Assembly (NCBI RefSeq): GCF_027706745.1
Contig: NZ_JAQFWP010000036.1
Location: forward strand, 1-64,000
Direction: 5' to 3'
Origin: Nocardiopsis suaedae
GTDB lineage: Bacteria; Actinomycetota; Actinomycetes; Streptosporangiales; Streptosporangiaceae
Length of the DNA stretch: 64,000 nt
Shown: positions 1 through 9,865 of the stretch, one piece after another
Layout: each line of letters opens with the position of its first letter
Numbering within the stretch: position 1 is the first letter of the stretch
Translations under genes and position numbers: made by a program
The notes under the pieces: model-generated
Told to the model about the DNA's origin: nothing
Databases searched by the model: none
Seen by the model: only the letters and a program-made list of their open reading frames with translations

Positions 1-540
1 CATCGCGAGAAGGGCATCCGGCGGCCCGGCGGACGGCCGGGGCCCGTCAGCGGGGCACCGGCCGAGCCGCCCACCTGCACCGCGAGCAGCCCGGCACCCG
101 GCAAGCAGGCCCAGGGAACCGCCCCGCTCACGCTGTCGCCGCCAAGAACGGTGACCACGCACACGCCCGGCGGCCGACAGAACAGCAGGTAGGGCCGTTG
201 ACCTTCGTCGTCGCCGCCACCTCCCTCGCACCCCGGCAGCCCGGCGCCCGGCCGGGGTCCGTCAGCTGGGAACCACCCGAGCCGCCCACCCGGACCGCGA
301 GGAACCCGCCGCCCGGCAAGCAAGCCCGGGAACCACCCCGCTCACGCCGTCGCCGCCGAACACCCCGACCACGCACCCACCCGCCAGCCGACAGAACAAC
401 AGGTAGAGCCGCCGCCCTTCGTCGTCGCCATCCACCCCACACCCCCGGCGGCCTGCCGCCCGGCCAGCGTCCGGAGCGGGGCACGGGCCCGGCCCTCGCC
501 GCCGGGCACGGCGACCGCGTGACTCCCCTACGAGTGAATG
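1..540. repeat. Degenerate ~215-bp tandem repeats, no convincing gene
   Basis: Two long imperfect copies and parts of others are visible. The word CCGACAGAACARCAGGTAG occurs near 174 and 388, and GGCAAGCARGC occurs near 100 and 315, so the period is about 214-215 bp. The flanking text (GAGCCGCCCACC, CCCCGCTCACG, CTTCGTCGTCGCC) recurs in the same order. ORFs across it in both directions are Arg/Pro/Gly-rich with no recognisable domain. The repeat lies downstream of the EspI-like gene. Its function is unknown; it may be repeat-mediated expansion of intergenic DNA or the end of a larger repeat array cut by the window edge. Confidence 0.6.
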
Positions 541-542
541 CG

Positions 543-598
543 CACCACCGCGCACCGTCTGGGCCCCTCTCGGGTGGCCCAGACGGTGCGCGGTGGTG
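543..598 (-). terminator. Strong hairpin terminator of the EspI-like gene
   Basis: A perfect 23-bp inverted repeat (543-565 against 576-598) with a 10-nt loop begins 9 nt after the minus-strand stop codon of the ATPase gene. There is no long T-run, as is usual for GC-rich actinobacterial terminators. It is unusually long and perfect. Confidence 0.8.
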
Positions 599-606
599 GG
601 TCGGGG

Positions 607-3600
607 TCAGCGCGGCCAGGCGAAGGCCTCGCCGACGGTCGCACCGAGCTGCAGGTAGGAGTCGCGGGTCCCCGGGGCCAGGCGGTCCAGGTCGACCTCG
701 GCCCCCTCCTCCAGGTGGGGGTCCCACGGGACCCGGATCACAGCCCGGCACCGGCTGGCGAAGTGCTGCTCCAGCTTGTCGAGGTCGACGCTGCTCTTGC
801 CGCTCGTGCGCACCATCGACAGCACGACTACGGCGCCGCGCACCAGGTACCCGTACTCGTGCGCCTCCAGCCAGTCCAGGGTGGCGCTGGCACTGCGCGC
901 CCCGTCCACCGACGGGGAGCTGACCAGGACCACCTGGTCGGCCATGCCCAGCACACCCCGCATCGCCGAGTGCAGCAGGCCGGTGCCGCAGTCGGTGATG
1001 CAGATGGAGTAGTAGTGCTCCAGCAGCCGCGACACCTCGCGGTAGTCGTTCTCGCTGAACGCCTCGGAGACGGCCGGGTCCCGGTCCGACGCCAGGATCT
1101 CCAGCCGGCTCAGCGCCTGCGAGGTGAACCCGCGGATGTCGGCGTACCGGGTGATGGTGTGCCGCTCGTTGAGCAGATCCCTGATGGTGGCCGCCGTCTC
1201 CAGCCGCACCTTGTCCGAGAGCGTGCCCCGGTCCGGGTTGGCGTCGACCGCGAGGATGCGGTCCCCGCGCAGGGAGGCCAGCATCGATCCCAGGGCCACC
1301 GTCGTGGTGGTCTTCCCGACGCCGCCCTTGAGGCTGAGCACCGCCACCCGGTGGTGCCCTCCGGCCACGTGCGTGCGGGAGCGCGCCACCAGCTCGTTCC
1401 GGCGCTTCTCGTCCGCCGACTCACCGGGGTTGACCAGCCCGAACGAGGCGGCGTGCACGGCGCGCCGCCACCCGCCGCCGGGCTTGCGCCTGCGGGGGCC
1501 GCCGCGCACCAGCGACTCCGCGTCGAGCTCCTCGGCACTCGTGGACTGCTGCTGGCCGACCACCTCGGGGTAGGCGGCGTAGCCAGGCTGCGGCTGCTGG
1601 TAGGGCTGCTGGTAAGGCTGCTGGTAAGGCTGCTGGGCTCCGGTGGCGGGACCGTACGGGCTCTCGGGCTGCGGCGGCTGCTGAACCGGCGCACCCCACT
1701 GCGCCTGAGAGGGGTCGCCCCACTGCCCTTGCTGCGTGGGGTCGCCCCACTGGCCCCCCTGGTGTGCAGGATCCCCCCACTGGCCCTGCTGTGCCGGGTC
1801 CTGCACAGGCTGGGGCCCGGTGCCGTAGGCACCCGCTGGGGGCTGCCCCTGCTCCGCAGGGGCATACGCGCCGTACTGCTGCGCATCCCACTGACCGGCC
1901 CCACTCTGATACGGGTCGGCCTGGGTGTAGGCCCCGTCGGGGTACTGCTCCTGCACCGGGGTGGAGGGGTCGACGGGCGGGTGTGCCTGGTCGTACGCCC
2001 ACTGCTGCGGCTGCCCGCCCTGGTCCTGGACCCCCTCATAACCGGGGGCATACGGCGATCCCCCTTGAACAGCGGCCTGTGGGCCGGTTCCGTAGGCGCC
2101 GGCGGGCGGCTGCCCCTGCTCCGCAGGGGCGTACGGGTCCGCCTGCCGCCCATCCCACTGGCCAGGCTGCCCCTGATACGGGTCGGCGTGGGAGGAGCCC
2201 TCGCCAGGAGAGGCGTGAGCCCCCTCCCCGTACACCACCGGCTGCGGGCCGGTGCCATAAGCGCCTGCGGGGGGCTGCACCTGCTCCGCAGGGGCGTACG
2301 GGTGGTCCCCCTCGTAGGCGCCGCCGTCGGCAGGCCGACCCTGGTATGCCGCGGCCTGTTGGTAGGCCTCGTCAGCGAAGAATTCGGCAGGCTCGCCCTG
2401 CACCGCGGGCTGCGGGCCGGTGCCGTAGGCACCCGCAGGCGGCTGCCCCTGCTCCGCAGAGGCGTACGGGTCCGCCTGCCGCCCATCCCACTGGCCAGGC
2501 TGCCCCTGATACGGGTCGGCCTCCTGCACCGGCGCCTGGGGGCCGGTGCCGAAAGCCATCGTCTGCGGCTCGGCCTGACCCGAGTGCTCGCCCCCGCTCC
2601 CGGGAACGGAGGCCGCCGCCCCGTCCGGCTCCTGAACATAGGGAGGCTGCGGAGGCTCTCCGTAGAGCCCCCGCTCAGCCGCCGCGTCCTGCCCATCGCC
2701 GTCGGCGAACACCTGCCCGGCGCCGGGTCCGGCGACCGGCTCGGCACCCGGCCCGGCGGAGGCCTGCTCCGCCTGCCCCGGCCCGGACCGGGCGGCGCCG
2801 TCCGGCTCCTCGGCCTCGGTCCACGCCCAGTCCTCCGGCTCTCCCGGCGCGTCCTGCGGGGCCTGCGGCTCGGGCAGCCGGTACACGGGCTGCCCGCCGG
2901 TGTCCGACCCGGTGCCGGGTTCCCCGTATCCCCCGTCCGCCGGAGCCGCCTCCTGAGGCGCGAACGCGCCCGGCCCGGGCTGGGCGGCGGACGGGAAGCC
3001 GCTCCAATCGTCCGCCGCGGGCGGCGCCGACGCGGCTCCGGTGTCCGGGGCCAGACGCATCGTGGCCTCGGGCTCACCCGCGTCGTCGTCCGGCAGCGGC
3101 GCGGCGTCGGGAAGCGGCGCTTCCCCGCCGTCCGCGACCGCGGCCTCCGCGACCGTGCCTTCCGTGTGCGTGCCCTCGGCATCCTGGGCCTCGGGGCCGC
3201 CGCCTTCGTACGACGCCTCGTGCTGCTCAGCACCCTCGGGTGTGGGCCTCTCCTGCTCTTCGGCCGAATGGGGGGCGGCCGAGGACAGGGGAGGGAGCTG
3301 CTCGGGTTCGGGTACGTCGTCACCGCCGCGCCGCTCACCCACGGGCACGCCTGCGGACTCCGCGGCGCCGTCGGGCTCGGGCGCGGGCGGCGCGGTGTCG
3401 GCGGGCGGTGCCGACTCCGCCGAAGGCGCGGTGGGCTCAGAGGGCCCAGGGGGCACAGGCGGTGCCACCGGGGCGGCCTGCGCCTGGTGCGCTGCCTGGT
3501 GCGGTGCCTGGGGCTGCGGCTCTTGCGGCTGCGGCTCTTGCGGTGGCGGCGCCTGCGGACCCCCCGGGCCGGGCTGCGGCCCCGGGGGCATCGGCGGCCG

Positions 3601-5145
3601 CCCCTGCGCTCCCTGCTGCGCGGGGCCGCCCTGCTGAGGCTGCGGCCCCTGAGGACCCTGAGGACCGTACTGACCCGGCTGGCCCTGCTGGCCCTGCGGG
3701 CCCGGCTGCCCCTGCTGCCTTTGCGGGCCCTGCGGGCCCTGCTGTCCATGGGGGCCGTCGGGCTGCGGGGGCATGGGCGCGTGCGGACGCCCCTGCTGCG
3801 CCGGAGCACCCTGCTGCGGCCCCTGCGGAGGCCCGTACTGCGGGCGCTGCTGCCCAGGCGGCCCCTGGGGCCCCTGCGGTCCAGGCGGGCCTTGCGGCGG
3901 ACGACCGCCCTGGGGCCCCTGGGGATCCCCGTGAGGGCCGGCCGGGTGGCCCTGCGGCGGTCTGCCGTGCGGCCCCTGGGGAGGCCTGGGCGGCTGCTGC
4001 CCCTGGGGCGGAGGTCCGGGAGGCCCCTGGCGGGGGCCGGGGTGCGGAGCGTTCGGGTGCGGAGCGTTCGGGTGCGGAGCGTTCGGGTTCGGTGCCTGCG
4101 GGGGCGGGCCCTGCCGGGGACCCGGCCCCGGACCCTGCGGCCCCGGACCGTGCGGCGGCGGACCCTGCGGCGGCCCGGGAGGGACCGCGGGGCCCTGCTG
4201 CTGGGGGTTCGACTGCACGTTCGGCTGGGCGTTCGGCTGGGCGTTCGGCGGCGCGTTGTGCGGTGCGTTCGGCGGAGTGGGCCGCGCATGCGGAGGCGGG
4301 GGCGGCGGCGTCTGCTCCTGACCGTGCACGCCCCCGCGCGCGCCGCCGTTGAACGCGGCACGGTCGGCGGGAGCGGCGTTCGGACCGGGCTGCGGCGCCG
4401 GAGGCTCCGCGTACGGTGCCTCCGGGACGGCGGGCCCACCCGCCCCCAGGGGAGACGGGTCAGCGGCCCCCTGGGGAGCCGAAGGTGCGGCGTCCGGCTC
4501 TCCCGCGGCCTGCGGCCCTTCGGAAAGCGCGACGGTCTCCTCCGGCAGGTCCTGCGGCTGCGGCTGCGGCTGCGGATCCAGCGGCTGCTGCTCGGCACCG
4601 GCGGGGACGCCCTGGTCCGCGTGGTCGTACGACGGGGCGGGAGATTCGGCGTACGGCGCCTCCGGAACAGCGGGCTCCGGACCGGCCGCGTGGGGCTGCG
4701 GCTCGCCGCCGATGGGCCCCCCTTCAGCGAACGCCTCCTGCGGTACCTCTGGTGCCCATGGTGCCTGCGCGGCCTCCGGCTCCGGCGCCTGCGGCTCCTC
4801 CGGGACCTGCGGGGTCCCGAACGCCTCCGGCGCCTCCGGAACCGAGGGGTCGGCGCCCGCCTGCGCCTGCCCGTCGGTGTAAGCGGGGAACACCGGCTGG
4901 GGCGCCTGCATCCCGCCCGCGTCCTGCACCGCGTACGGCGGGGGCGGCGGCGCACCCCCGTCCAGGGCGTACGGCGGGGGCGGCAGCATGCCCCCGTCGC
5001 CGAACCACTGGTCCGGCCCCTCGGCGGCCGACCAGCCGTGGCCGTCGACGTCGTCCCCCGGCACGGCGGCCGCCCCATGGTCACGCCCGTCCTCCGGCGG
5101 ACGCGGAGTGTGGGGCTCCGGACCGTCGTGATCTCTCTGTGCCAC
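607..5145 (-). CDS. EspI-like MinD/ParA-family ATPase with giant Pro/Gln-rich N-terminal region
   Basis: The C-terminal ~270 residues are a SIMIBI/ParA-type ATPase: Walker [13 protein letters not shown] near residue 1270, then a [12 protein letters not shown] block. Conserved basic text (RRRKPGGGW) precedes it. The rest, more than 1200 residues, is low complexity rich in Pro, Gln, Gly and Ala. It includes repeated [16 protein letters not shown] units, QQPY repeats and HPNAP repeats. This plan (disordered Pro-rich N-terminus plus ParA-like domain) matches EspI-type proteins linked to type VII secretion; no ESX genes are visible here, so the role is inferred. The GTG start at 5145 is chosen because GAGGAG lies 7 nt upstream. 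An upstream in-frame extension to 5238 has no ribosome site. EspI of mycobacteria is about 670 residues, so this one is more than twice as long. Confidence 0.8.
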   Translation of the reverse strand: MAQRDHDGPEPHTPRPPEDGRDHGAAAVPGDDVDGHGWSAAEGPDQWFGDGGMLPPPPYALDGGAPPPPPYAVQDAGGMQAPQPVFPAYTDGQAQAGADPSVPEAPEAFGTPQVPEEPQAPEPEAAQAPWAPEVPQEAFAEGGPIGGEPQPHAAGPEPAVPEAPYAESPAPSYDHADQGVPAGAEQQPLDPQPQPQPQDLPEETVALSEGPQAAGEPDAAPSAPQGAADPSPLGAGGPAVPEAPYAEPPAPQPGPNAAPADRAAFNGGARGGVHGQEQTPPPPPPHARPTPPNAPHNAPPNAQPNAQPNVQSNPQQQGPAVPPGPPQGPPPHGPGPQGPGPGPRQGPPPQAPNPNAPHPNAPHPNAPHPGPRQGPPGPPPQGQQPPRPPQGPHGRPPQGHPAGPHGDPQGPQGGRPPQGPPGPQGPQGPPGQQRPQYGPPQGPQQGAPAQQGRPHAPMPPQPDGPHGQQGPQGPQRQQGQPGPQGQQGQPGQYGPQGPQGPQPQQGGPAQQGAQGRPPMPPGPQPGPGGPQAPPPQEPQPQEPQPQAPHQAAHQAQAAPVAPPVPPGPSEPTAPSAESAPPADTAPPAPEPDGAAESAGVPVGERRGGDDVPEPEQLPPLSSAAPHSAEEQERPTPEGAEQHEASYEGGGPEAQDAEGTHTEGTVAEAAVADGGEAPLPDAAPLPDDDAGEPEATMRLAPDTGAASAPPAADDWSGFPSAAQPGPGAFAPQEAAPADGGYGEPGTGSDTGGQPVYRLPEPQAPQDAPGEPEDWAWTEAEEPDGAARSGPGQAEQASAGPGAEPVAGPGAGQVFADGDGQDAAAERGLYGEPPQPPYVQEPDGAAASVPGSGGEHSGQAEPQTMAFGTGPQAPVQEADPYQGQPGQWDGRQADPYASAEQGQPPAGAYGTGPQPAVQGEPAEFFADEAYQQAAAYQGRPADGGAYEGDHPYAPAEQVQPPAGAYGTGPQPVVYGEGAHASPGEGSSHADPYQGQPGQWDGRQADPYAPAEQGQPPAGAYGTGPQAAVQGGSPYAPGYEGVQDQGGQPQQWAYDQAHPPVDPSTPVQEQYPDGAYTQADPYQSGAGQWDAQQYGAYAPAEQGQPPAGAYGTGPQPVQDPAQQGQWGDPAHQGGQWGDPTQQGQWGDPSQAQWGAPVQQPPQPESPYGPATGAQQPYQQPYQQPYQQPQPGYAAYPEVVGQQQSTSAEELDAESLVRGGPRRRKPGGGWRRAVHAASFGLVNPGESADEKRRNELVARSRTHVAGGHHRVAVLSLKGGVGKTTTTVALGSMLASLRGDRILAVDANPDRGTLSDKVRLETAATIRDLLNERHTITRYADIRGFTSQALSRLEILASDRDPAVSEAFSENDYREVSRLLEHYYSICITDCGTGLLHSAMRGVLGMADQVVLVSSPSVDGARSASATLDWLEAHEYGYLVRGAVVVLSMVRTSGKSSVDLDKLEQHFASRCRAVIRVPWDPHLEEGAEVDLDRLAPGTRDSYLQLGATVGEAFAWPR

Positions 5146-5774
5146 GGAGGTTCTCCTCAAGAAGCGAATCAGGGGCGTGATCGTGCAAGCCGGGGCCCAG
5201 ACCCGCAGGGGGTCAGGGGGAGCAGGGGGTTCGGGCACCCAGCGTCGTCGGTTTTCTCACCTCAGTCAACAAAGATAAAACCCAGCGCCCAAGGCGTGAC
5301 GCGCGGCCCGAGCCGCACTCGTCTTCCCCTGTGTGACAGGGCTTCCGGCGCCCATGGTTCGCTCGGTCCGCCATCTTCCTCCCGGCCGGGTGCGGCCCGC
5401 GGCGAACCCTTGCCCGCCCTCCCGCCGACCTCGGGCTCCTGCCGCCGCGCACCCTGCCCACCAGGACTCACACCGTTCATTCCCGACGCCTCTGACGCCT
5501 CTGCCCCCTATCACACCGGTCACCCCGTGTCCCCTCGCGCCCGTCGTGCACCGCCCGCGGGAGTCCGTCCCGTCCGCCTCCCGGTTCCCGCTCGGCGCGA
5601 CACCCTTGTGCGCCTTCCTGTGCGCCTTCCTGTGCGGCCTTCCTGTGCGCCTCCTCTCCCTCGGACGCGTCCGCGTCGGCCCCGGCTCCCGGCGGGGCGC
5701 CCGCCCGAAGTGGCCGGAAGATCACGCCGTCCCACGGTGTCGCCCGCACCTCCGCTCTGGGTAGCTTTCATGGC
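5146..5774. promoter_or_regulatory. Divergent intergenic region with 12-bp tandem repeats
   Basis: This gap lies between the divergent ATPase and quinone-oxidoreductase genes. A locally AT-rich patch at about 5250-5285 includes TTGACT on the minus strand and probably holds the ATPase promoter. At 5607-5654 the unit TGTGCGCCTTCC is repeated about four times with small indels. I see no credible gene: the plus-strand ORF at 5333-5764 lacks domain signal and normal composition. Confidence 0.45.
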
Positions 5775-6776
5775 ATGCACGCGATCGAGATCCTTGAGCC
5801 GGGCGACCCGGACGTCCTCTCCTGGAACGAGGTCCCCGACCCCGTTCCGGGTCCGGGGGAGGTCCTCGTCGACGTCGCGGCGACCGCGGTCAACCGGGCC
5901 GACGTCAACCAGCGCCAGGGCAGCTACCCGCCGCCCCCCGGCGCGTCCGTCTACCCGGGCCTGGAGTGCTCCGGGCACATCGCCGCCCTGGGCCCCGGCA
6001 CCGAGGGGGCGGGGTGGTCGGTCGGCGACCCGGTGTGCGCCCTGCTCGCCGGGGGCGGCTACGCCGAGCGCGTCGCGGTCCCCGTCGGACAGCTGCTGCC
6101 CGTCCCCGCCGGGCTCGGCCTGGTCGAGGCGGCCGCGCTCCCCGAGGCCGCGGCCACCGTCTGGTCCAACGTCTTCATGGTGGGCGGCCTCGCCGCCGGG
6201 CAGACCCTGCTGGTGCACGGCGGCGCCAGCGGCATCGGCACCTTCGCGATCCAGCTCGCCCGCGCCCGCGGCGCCCGCGTGCTCGTCACCGCCGGGGGGC
6301 CGGAGAAGGCGGAGCGCTGCCGGAAGCTGGGCGCCGACGCCGTCATCGACTACCGGTCCGAGGACTTCCCGTCCCGCGTCAAGGAGGAGACCGGCGGGGC
6401 CGGCGCCGACGTGGTGCTGGACATCATGGGCGCCTCCTACCTCGACCCGAACCTGCGTTCGCTCAACGTGGGCGGGCGGCTCGTGGTGATCGGCCTGATG
6501 GGCGGCCGCAAGGCCGAGCTGGACCTGGGCCGGATGCTGGTGAAGCGCCAGTCGGTGCACGCGACCACGCTGCGCTCCCGCCCCGTGGAGGAGAAGGCGG
6601 GTATCGTCGCGGGCGTGGCCGAGCACGTGTGGCCGCTGGTGGAGCGGGGCGAGGTCCGCCCGGTCGTGGACCGGACGCTGCCGCTCGCGCAGGCCGCCGA
6701 GGCGCACCGGGCCATGGAGTCCGGCGCCCATGTCGGCAAGATCGTGCTCACCGCCGGCCGGCGGGACGGGTCCTGA
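5775..6776 (+). CDS. Zinc-independent NAD(P)H quinone oxidoreductase (MDR superfamily)
   Basis: The protein has 333 residues, the full length for the QOR/PIG3 branch of medium-chain reductases. The N-terminal GroES-like half carries NRADVNQRQGSYPPPPG and a YPGLECSG motif. The Rossmann half has GGASGIGTFAIQLARARGA, the cofactor-binding glycine motif. The cysteines and histidines of zinc alcohol dehydrogenases are absent, so it should reduce quinones or enones with NADPH. Start ATG 5775 begins MHAIEI, typical of the family. The downstream bpa gene is 53 nt away on the same strand, so the two may be co-transcribed. Exact substrate unknown. Confidence 0.9.
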   Translation: MHAIEILEPGDPDVLSWNEVPDPVPGPGEVLVDVAATAVNRADVNQRQGSYPPPPGASVYPGLECSGHIAALGPGTEGAGWSVGDPVCALLAGGGYAERVAVPVGQLLPVPAGLGLVEAAALPEAAATVWSNVFMVGGLAAGQTLLVHGGASGIGTFAIQLARARGARVLVTAGGPEKAERCRKLGADAVIDYRSEDFPSRVKEETGGAGADVVLDIMGASYLDPNLRSLNVGGRLVVIGLMGGRKAELDLGRMLVKRQSVHATTLRSRPVEEKAGIVAGVAEHVWPLVERGEVRPVVDRTLPLAQAAEAHRAMESGAHVGKIVLTAGRRDGS

Positions 6777-6829
6777 GGACCGCCCGGCGGGCGGAGCCCC
6801 CGTACGACCATCCGCGAGTGAGGGTTGCT

Positions 6830-7357
6830 ATGAACAACGGATTCAGCGAAGAGGAGCAGCCGCAGGTGCTCATCGTCGGCCCCGGGGGCCAGGACGGCGC
6901 CGACGGCGGGGAGTCCGAGGAGGGCGAGGGGCAGCGGCCGCTCAGCGAGATGGTGGAGCAGCCGGCCAAGGTCATGCGGATCGGCAGCATGATCCGCCAG
7001 CTCCTGGAAGAGGTGAAGGCCGCCCCGCTGGACGAGGCCAGCCGCGCGCGCCTGCGGGAGATCCACGCGAACTCGGTGAAGGAGCTGGAGGACGGCCTCG
7101 CGCCGGAGCTGGTGGAGGAGCTGGAGCGGCTGACGCTGCCCTTCACCGACGGCAACACGCCCAGCGAGCCGGAGCTGCGCATCGCCCAGGCCCAGCTCGT
7201 GGGCTGGCTGGAGGGCCTGTTCCACGGCATCCAGACCACGCTGTTCGCCCAGCAGATGGCGGCCCGCGCCCAGCTGGAGAACATGCGCAAGGCGCTGCCG
7301 CAGGGCCAGGACCCCCAGCAGGGCCACCCCGGCCCGGGGTCGGGCCCGTACCTGTAG
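6830..7357 (+). CDS. bpa: Bacterial proteasome activator (Bpa/PafE)
   Basis: The 175-residue protein matches Bpa/PafE, the ATP-independent ring that opens the actinobacterial 20S proteasome and feeds it unfolded proteins. Visible hallmarks are an acidic disordered N-terminus, a helical core (VMRIGSMIRQLLEEVKAAPL, then LVGWLEGLFHGIQTTLFAQQ) and a C-terminal tail ending SGPYL. That tail corresponds to the GQYL-type motif that docks into proteasome alpha-subunit pockets. Here the penultimate triplet is GPYL, a small variation. ATG 6830 is the only start giving the conserved length. A strong terminator follows at once. Confidence 0.92.
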   Translation: MNNGFSEEEQPQVLIVGPGGQDGADGGESEEGEGQRPLSEMVEQPAKVMRIGSMIRQLLEEVKAAPLDEASRARLREIHANSVKELEDGLAPELVEELERLTLPFTDGNTPSEPELRIAQAQLVGWLEGLFHGIQTTLFAQQMAARAQLENMRKALPQGQDPQQGHPGPGSGPYL

Positions 7358-7419
7358 CGGTACGGTCGGGCGCCGTCCGCGCGCCCACGACGCGGCGGGG
7401 CGCCGCCGAGAACGGTGAA

Positions 7420-7452
7420 GGGGGGCCGGTCCCAGGACCGGCCCCCCTTTTT
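7420..7452 (+). terminator. Rho-independent terminator after bpa
   Basis: A 12-13 bp GC stem (7420-7432 with 7435-7447) is followed by TTTTT at 7448-7452. It lies between the convergent bpa and serS genes; the T-run is on the plus side, so it mainly serves bpa. Confidence 0.9.
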
Positions 7453-7495
7453 CGCGCGTGCCGGGGCGGCCGCCCCGGCCGCCCTCGTGGACGCC

Positions 7496-8761
7496 TCAGG
7501 CCTTGACGGGCTCCAGCACGTCCAGGCCGACGTAGGGGCGCAGCGCCTCGGGCACCACGACCGACCCGTCGGCGCGCTGGTGGTTCTCCAGGATCGCGAC
7601 GATCCACCGGGTGGTCGCCAGCGTCCCGTTGAGGGTCGCGGCGAACCGCGGCTTGCCGTCGGCGTCCCGGTAGCGGATGTCGAGCCGCCGCGCCTGGAAC
7701 TCGGTGCAGTTGGAGGTGGAGGTCAGCTCCCGGTACCGCCCCTGGGTGGGGATCCACGCCTCGCAGTCGTACTTGCGGGCCGCGCTCGCGCCCAGGTCGG
7801 CCCCGGCGATGTCCACGACCCGGTAGGGCAGCTCCAGCTTGTCGAGCATCTCCCGCTCCCAGGCGAGCAGCCGCAGGTGCTCCTCGTGGGCGTCCTCGGG
7901 CCGGGCGTAGACGAACATCTCGACCTTGTTGAACTGGTGCACCCGGATGATGCCGCGGGTGTCCTTGCCGTAGGACCCGGCCTCGCGGCGGAAGCAGGAC
8001 GACCACCCGGCGTAGCGCAGCGGGAAGGACCCCGCCTCCAGGATCTCCCCGGCGTGGTACCCGGCCAGCGGCACCTCCGAGGTGCCCACCAGGTACTGGT
8101 CGTCCTCGGCCAGCCGGTACACCTCGTCGGCGTGCGCCCCCAGGAACCCGGTGCCCTCCATGGTCTCGGGCTTGACCAGCACCGGCGGCACCATGGGGGT
8201 GAACCCGTTGGCGACGGCCTGCTGCAGGGCCATGTTGAGCAGCCCCAGCTCCAGCCGGGCGCCCGGTCCGGTGAGGAAGTAGAAGCGGGCGCCGGAGACC
8301 TTGGCGCCCCGCTCGGTGTCGATGGCGCCGAGCATCTCGCCCAGCTCCAGGTGGTCGCGCGGGGTGAAGTCGAACGCGCGCGGCGTCCCGGCCTCCTCCA
8401 TCACCACGAAGTCGTCGACGCCGCCCGCGGGCGCGCCCTCCTCCACGATGTTGGGGACACCGGCCAGCGCGCGCTCCAGCTCGTCGGAGAGCCGCCCGGC
8501 CTCGGCCTCGGCCTCCTTGACGTCCGCGGCCAGGCCCTTGGCCTTGGCGAGCAGCCCTTCGCGCTCCTCGGGGGAGGCTTTGGAGACGGACTTGCCGACG
8601 CTCTTCTGCTCGGCCCGCAGGGACTCGAAGCGGGACAGCGCCGAGCGGTGGGCGGAGTCCAGCTCCAGCACGCGGTCGACGACGGCGTCGTCTTCCCCGC
8701 GGGCCCGCTGCGAGGCGCGGAGGCGGTCAGGGTCGTCTCGGAGAGCACGGAGGTCGATCAC
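7496..8761 (-). CDS. serS: Seryl-tRNA synthetase
   Basis: This class II synthetase charges tRNA-Ser. The start GTG at 8761 gives [18 protein letters not shown], the conserved SerRS N-terminus, and 421 residues, the usual length. The N-terminal coiled-coil arm spans roughly residues 25-105. Class II motif 2 is [14 protein letters not shown] and motif 3 is [18 protein letters not shown]. An N-terminal extension to 8812 is rejected because it would overlap the divergent acetyltransferase start and matches nothing in the family. No clear ribosome site precedes the GTG, so the message may be leaderless or short-leadered. It converges on bpa. Confidence 0.95.
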   Translation of the reverse strand: MIDLRALRDDPDRLRASQRARGEDDAVVDRVLELDSAHRSALSRFESLRAEQKSVGKSVSKASPEEREGLLAKAKGLAADVKEAEAEAGRLSDELERALAGVPNIVEEGAPAGGVDDFVVMEEAGTPRAFDFTPRDHLELGEMLGAIDTERGAKVSGARFYFLTGPGARLELGLLNMALQQAVANGFTPMVPPVLVKPETMEGTGFLGAHADEVYRLAEDDQYLVGTSEVPLAGYHAGEILEAGSFPLRYAGWSSCFRREAGSYGKDTRGIIRVHQFNKVEMFVYARPEDAHEEHLRLLAWEREMLDKLELPYRVVDIAGADLGASAARKYDCEAWIPTQGRYRELTSTSNCTEFQARRLDIRYRDADGKPRFAATLNGTLATTRWIVAILENHQRADGSVVVPEALRPYVGLDVLEPVKA

Positions 8762-8819
8762 GTGTGCAGGGTACCGCCCCGGCGGGCGCGCCGTCCGCGC
8801 GCGGCGGGACAATCACCGG

Positions 8820-9485
8820 ATGGACCTCGACCACTGGCCCCTGTACGGGCTGCGGCTCACCACACCCCGGTTGGAGCTGCGGCTGCCGGACCTGAAGGAG
8901 TTGGACGCGCTCGGCTCGGTCGCCGCGGCGGGGGTGCACGACCCGGCCCGGACCCCCTTCGTCAAGCCGTGGACCGACGCCCCGCCCGGCGAACGCGCCC
9001 GCAGCGTTCTCACCCACTTCTGGAAGACGCTGTCCGAGTGGCGCCCCGACTCCTGGGCCCTGCAGCTCACCGTCTTCCTCGACGGCGCGCCCATCGGCAT
9101 CCAGGAGGTGGCCTCCACGGACTTCGCGGTGACGCGCGAGGTGTCCACCGGCTCCTGGCTGGGCCTGGCCCACCAGGGCCGGGGGCTGGGCAAGGAGATG
9201 CGCTCGGCCGTGCTGCACCTGGCCTTCGCCGAACTGGGCGCCGAGTCGGCGCGCACCTCCGTGCTGGACGGCAGCACCGCGTCCCGGAAGGTCACCGAGA
9301 GGCTCGGCTACCGCCCCGACGGGACCGTGCGCGTCGCCGTGCGCGGGGAACTCCGCACCGACCACCGGTTCGTGCTGGGCCGGGACGGTTGGGAGCGCCA
9401 CCGCACGATGGGGGTGCAGGTCGAGGGGGTCGATCCGTGCGCCGCGATGTTCGGCGCGGAAAAGATCCGCGGAACCGCGTCATAG
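8820..9485 (+). CDS. GNAT-family N-acetyltransferase
   Basis: The 221-residue protein has a RimJ/RimL-like GNAT fold. It opens with TTPRLELRLPDLKELDAL, the typical N-terminal strand-helix. The acetyl-CoA motif A is seen as LGLAHQGRGLGKEMRSAVL, and motif B as ASRKVTERLGYRPDGT. It transfers an acetyl group from acetyl-CoA to an unknown amine, perhaps a protein N-terminus or small molecule. It is divergent from serS with only 58 nt between start codons. A long upstream in-frame ORF exists only as antisense of serS, so ATG 8820 is taken as start. Confidence 0.85.
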   Translation: MDLDHWPLYGLRLTTPRLELRLPDLKELDALGSVAAAGVHDPARTPFVKPWTDAPPGERARSVLTHFWKTLSEWRPDSWALQLTVFLDGAPIGIQEVASTDFAVTREVSTGSWLGLAHQGRGLGKEMRSAVLHLAFAELGAESARTSVLDGSTASRKVTERLGYRPDGTVRVAVRGELRTDHRFVLGRDGWERHRTMGVQVEGVDPCAAMFGAEKIRGTAS

Positions 9486-9557
9486 CTCCGGGGCCGCGGG
9501 GTCTCTACAGGTGACGGCGGGCCCGGACCGCCGCGCCAGTCGAGGAGGACGGACCCG

Positions 9558-9740
9558 ATGACCCTGACCTGGCCGATGAAGCCCCTCGGCGCCATGACGG
9601 CGGCCGAGCTCCTGGCCGCGCTGGAGCAGCTCGACGCGGTGGCGCCCGAGGACGAGGCCCTGGAGGCCGCCGTGCGCGCCGAGCTGATGCGCGCGATGAA
9701 CACCGAGCGCACCGAGCACGCGGTCGGGCTCCAGGCCTGA
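9558..9740 (+). CDS. Small helical protein of unknown function (60 aa)
   Basis: I do not recognise this family. AGGAGG lies 9 nt before ATG 9558, a strong ribosome site that argues for a real gene despite its size. The 60-residue product is acidic and predicted mostly helical, with alternating Ala/Leu/Glu (AAELLAALEQLDAVAPEDEA). It has no signal peptide, membrane segment or cysteine. It sits 72 nt after the GNAT gene on the same strand and may share its transcript. Confidence 0.6.
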   Translation: MTLTWPMKPLGAMTAAELLAALEQLDAVAPEDEALEAAVRAELMRAMNTERTEHAVGLQA

Positions 9741-9865
9741 TCGCGGGCGCGGGCGCCGGGGGTCCCCGGGCCGGCTGTGCGCAGGGGGGGCGCGGTCGGC
9801 CGCCGAAGGGGGCGGGGACCCCCGCGGCCGCGCACCCATGCCCGCGCGGGCCGGGGCGCCGTCTC

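Noticed and set aside
128-923. ORFs on both strands over the left repeats
   Set aside because: Low-complexity Arg/Pro/Gly products; open frame is expected from extreme GC content.
1110-5084. 1324-codon minus-strand ORF overlapping the ATPase gene
   Set aside because: Arg/Pro-rich alternative frame of the same gene; no ATPase motifs.
5607-5654. 12-bp tandem repeats as a possible CRISPR array
   Set aside because: Units are directly adjacent with no unique spacers, so this is a simple tandem repeat.
538-6489. 1983-codon plus-strand ORF
   Set aside because: It runs antisense to the EspI-like ATPase and into the quinone oxidoreductase gene in a wrong frame; product is Arg/Leu/Gly-rich with no domain. 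The GC-biased repeat composition keeps the antisense frame open.
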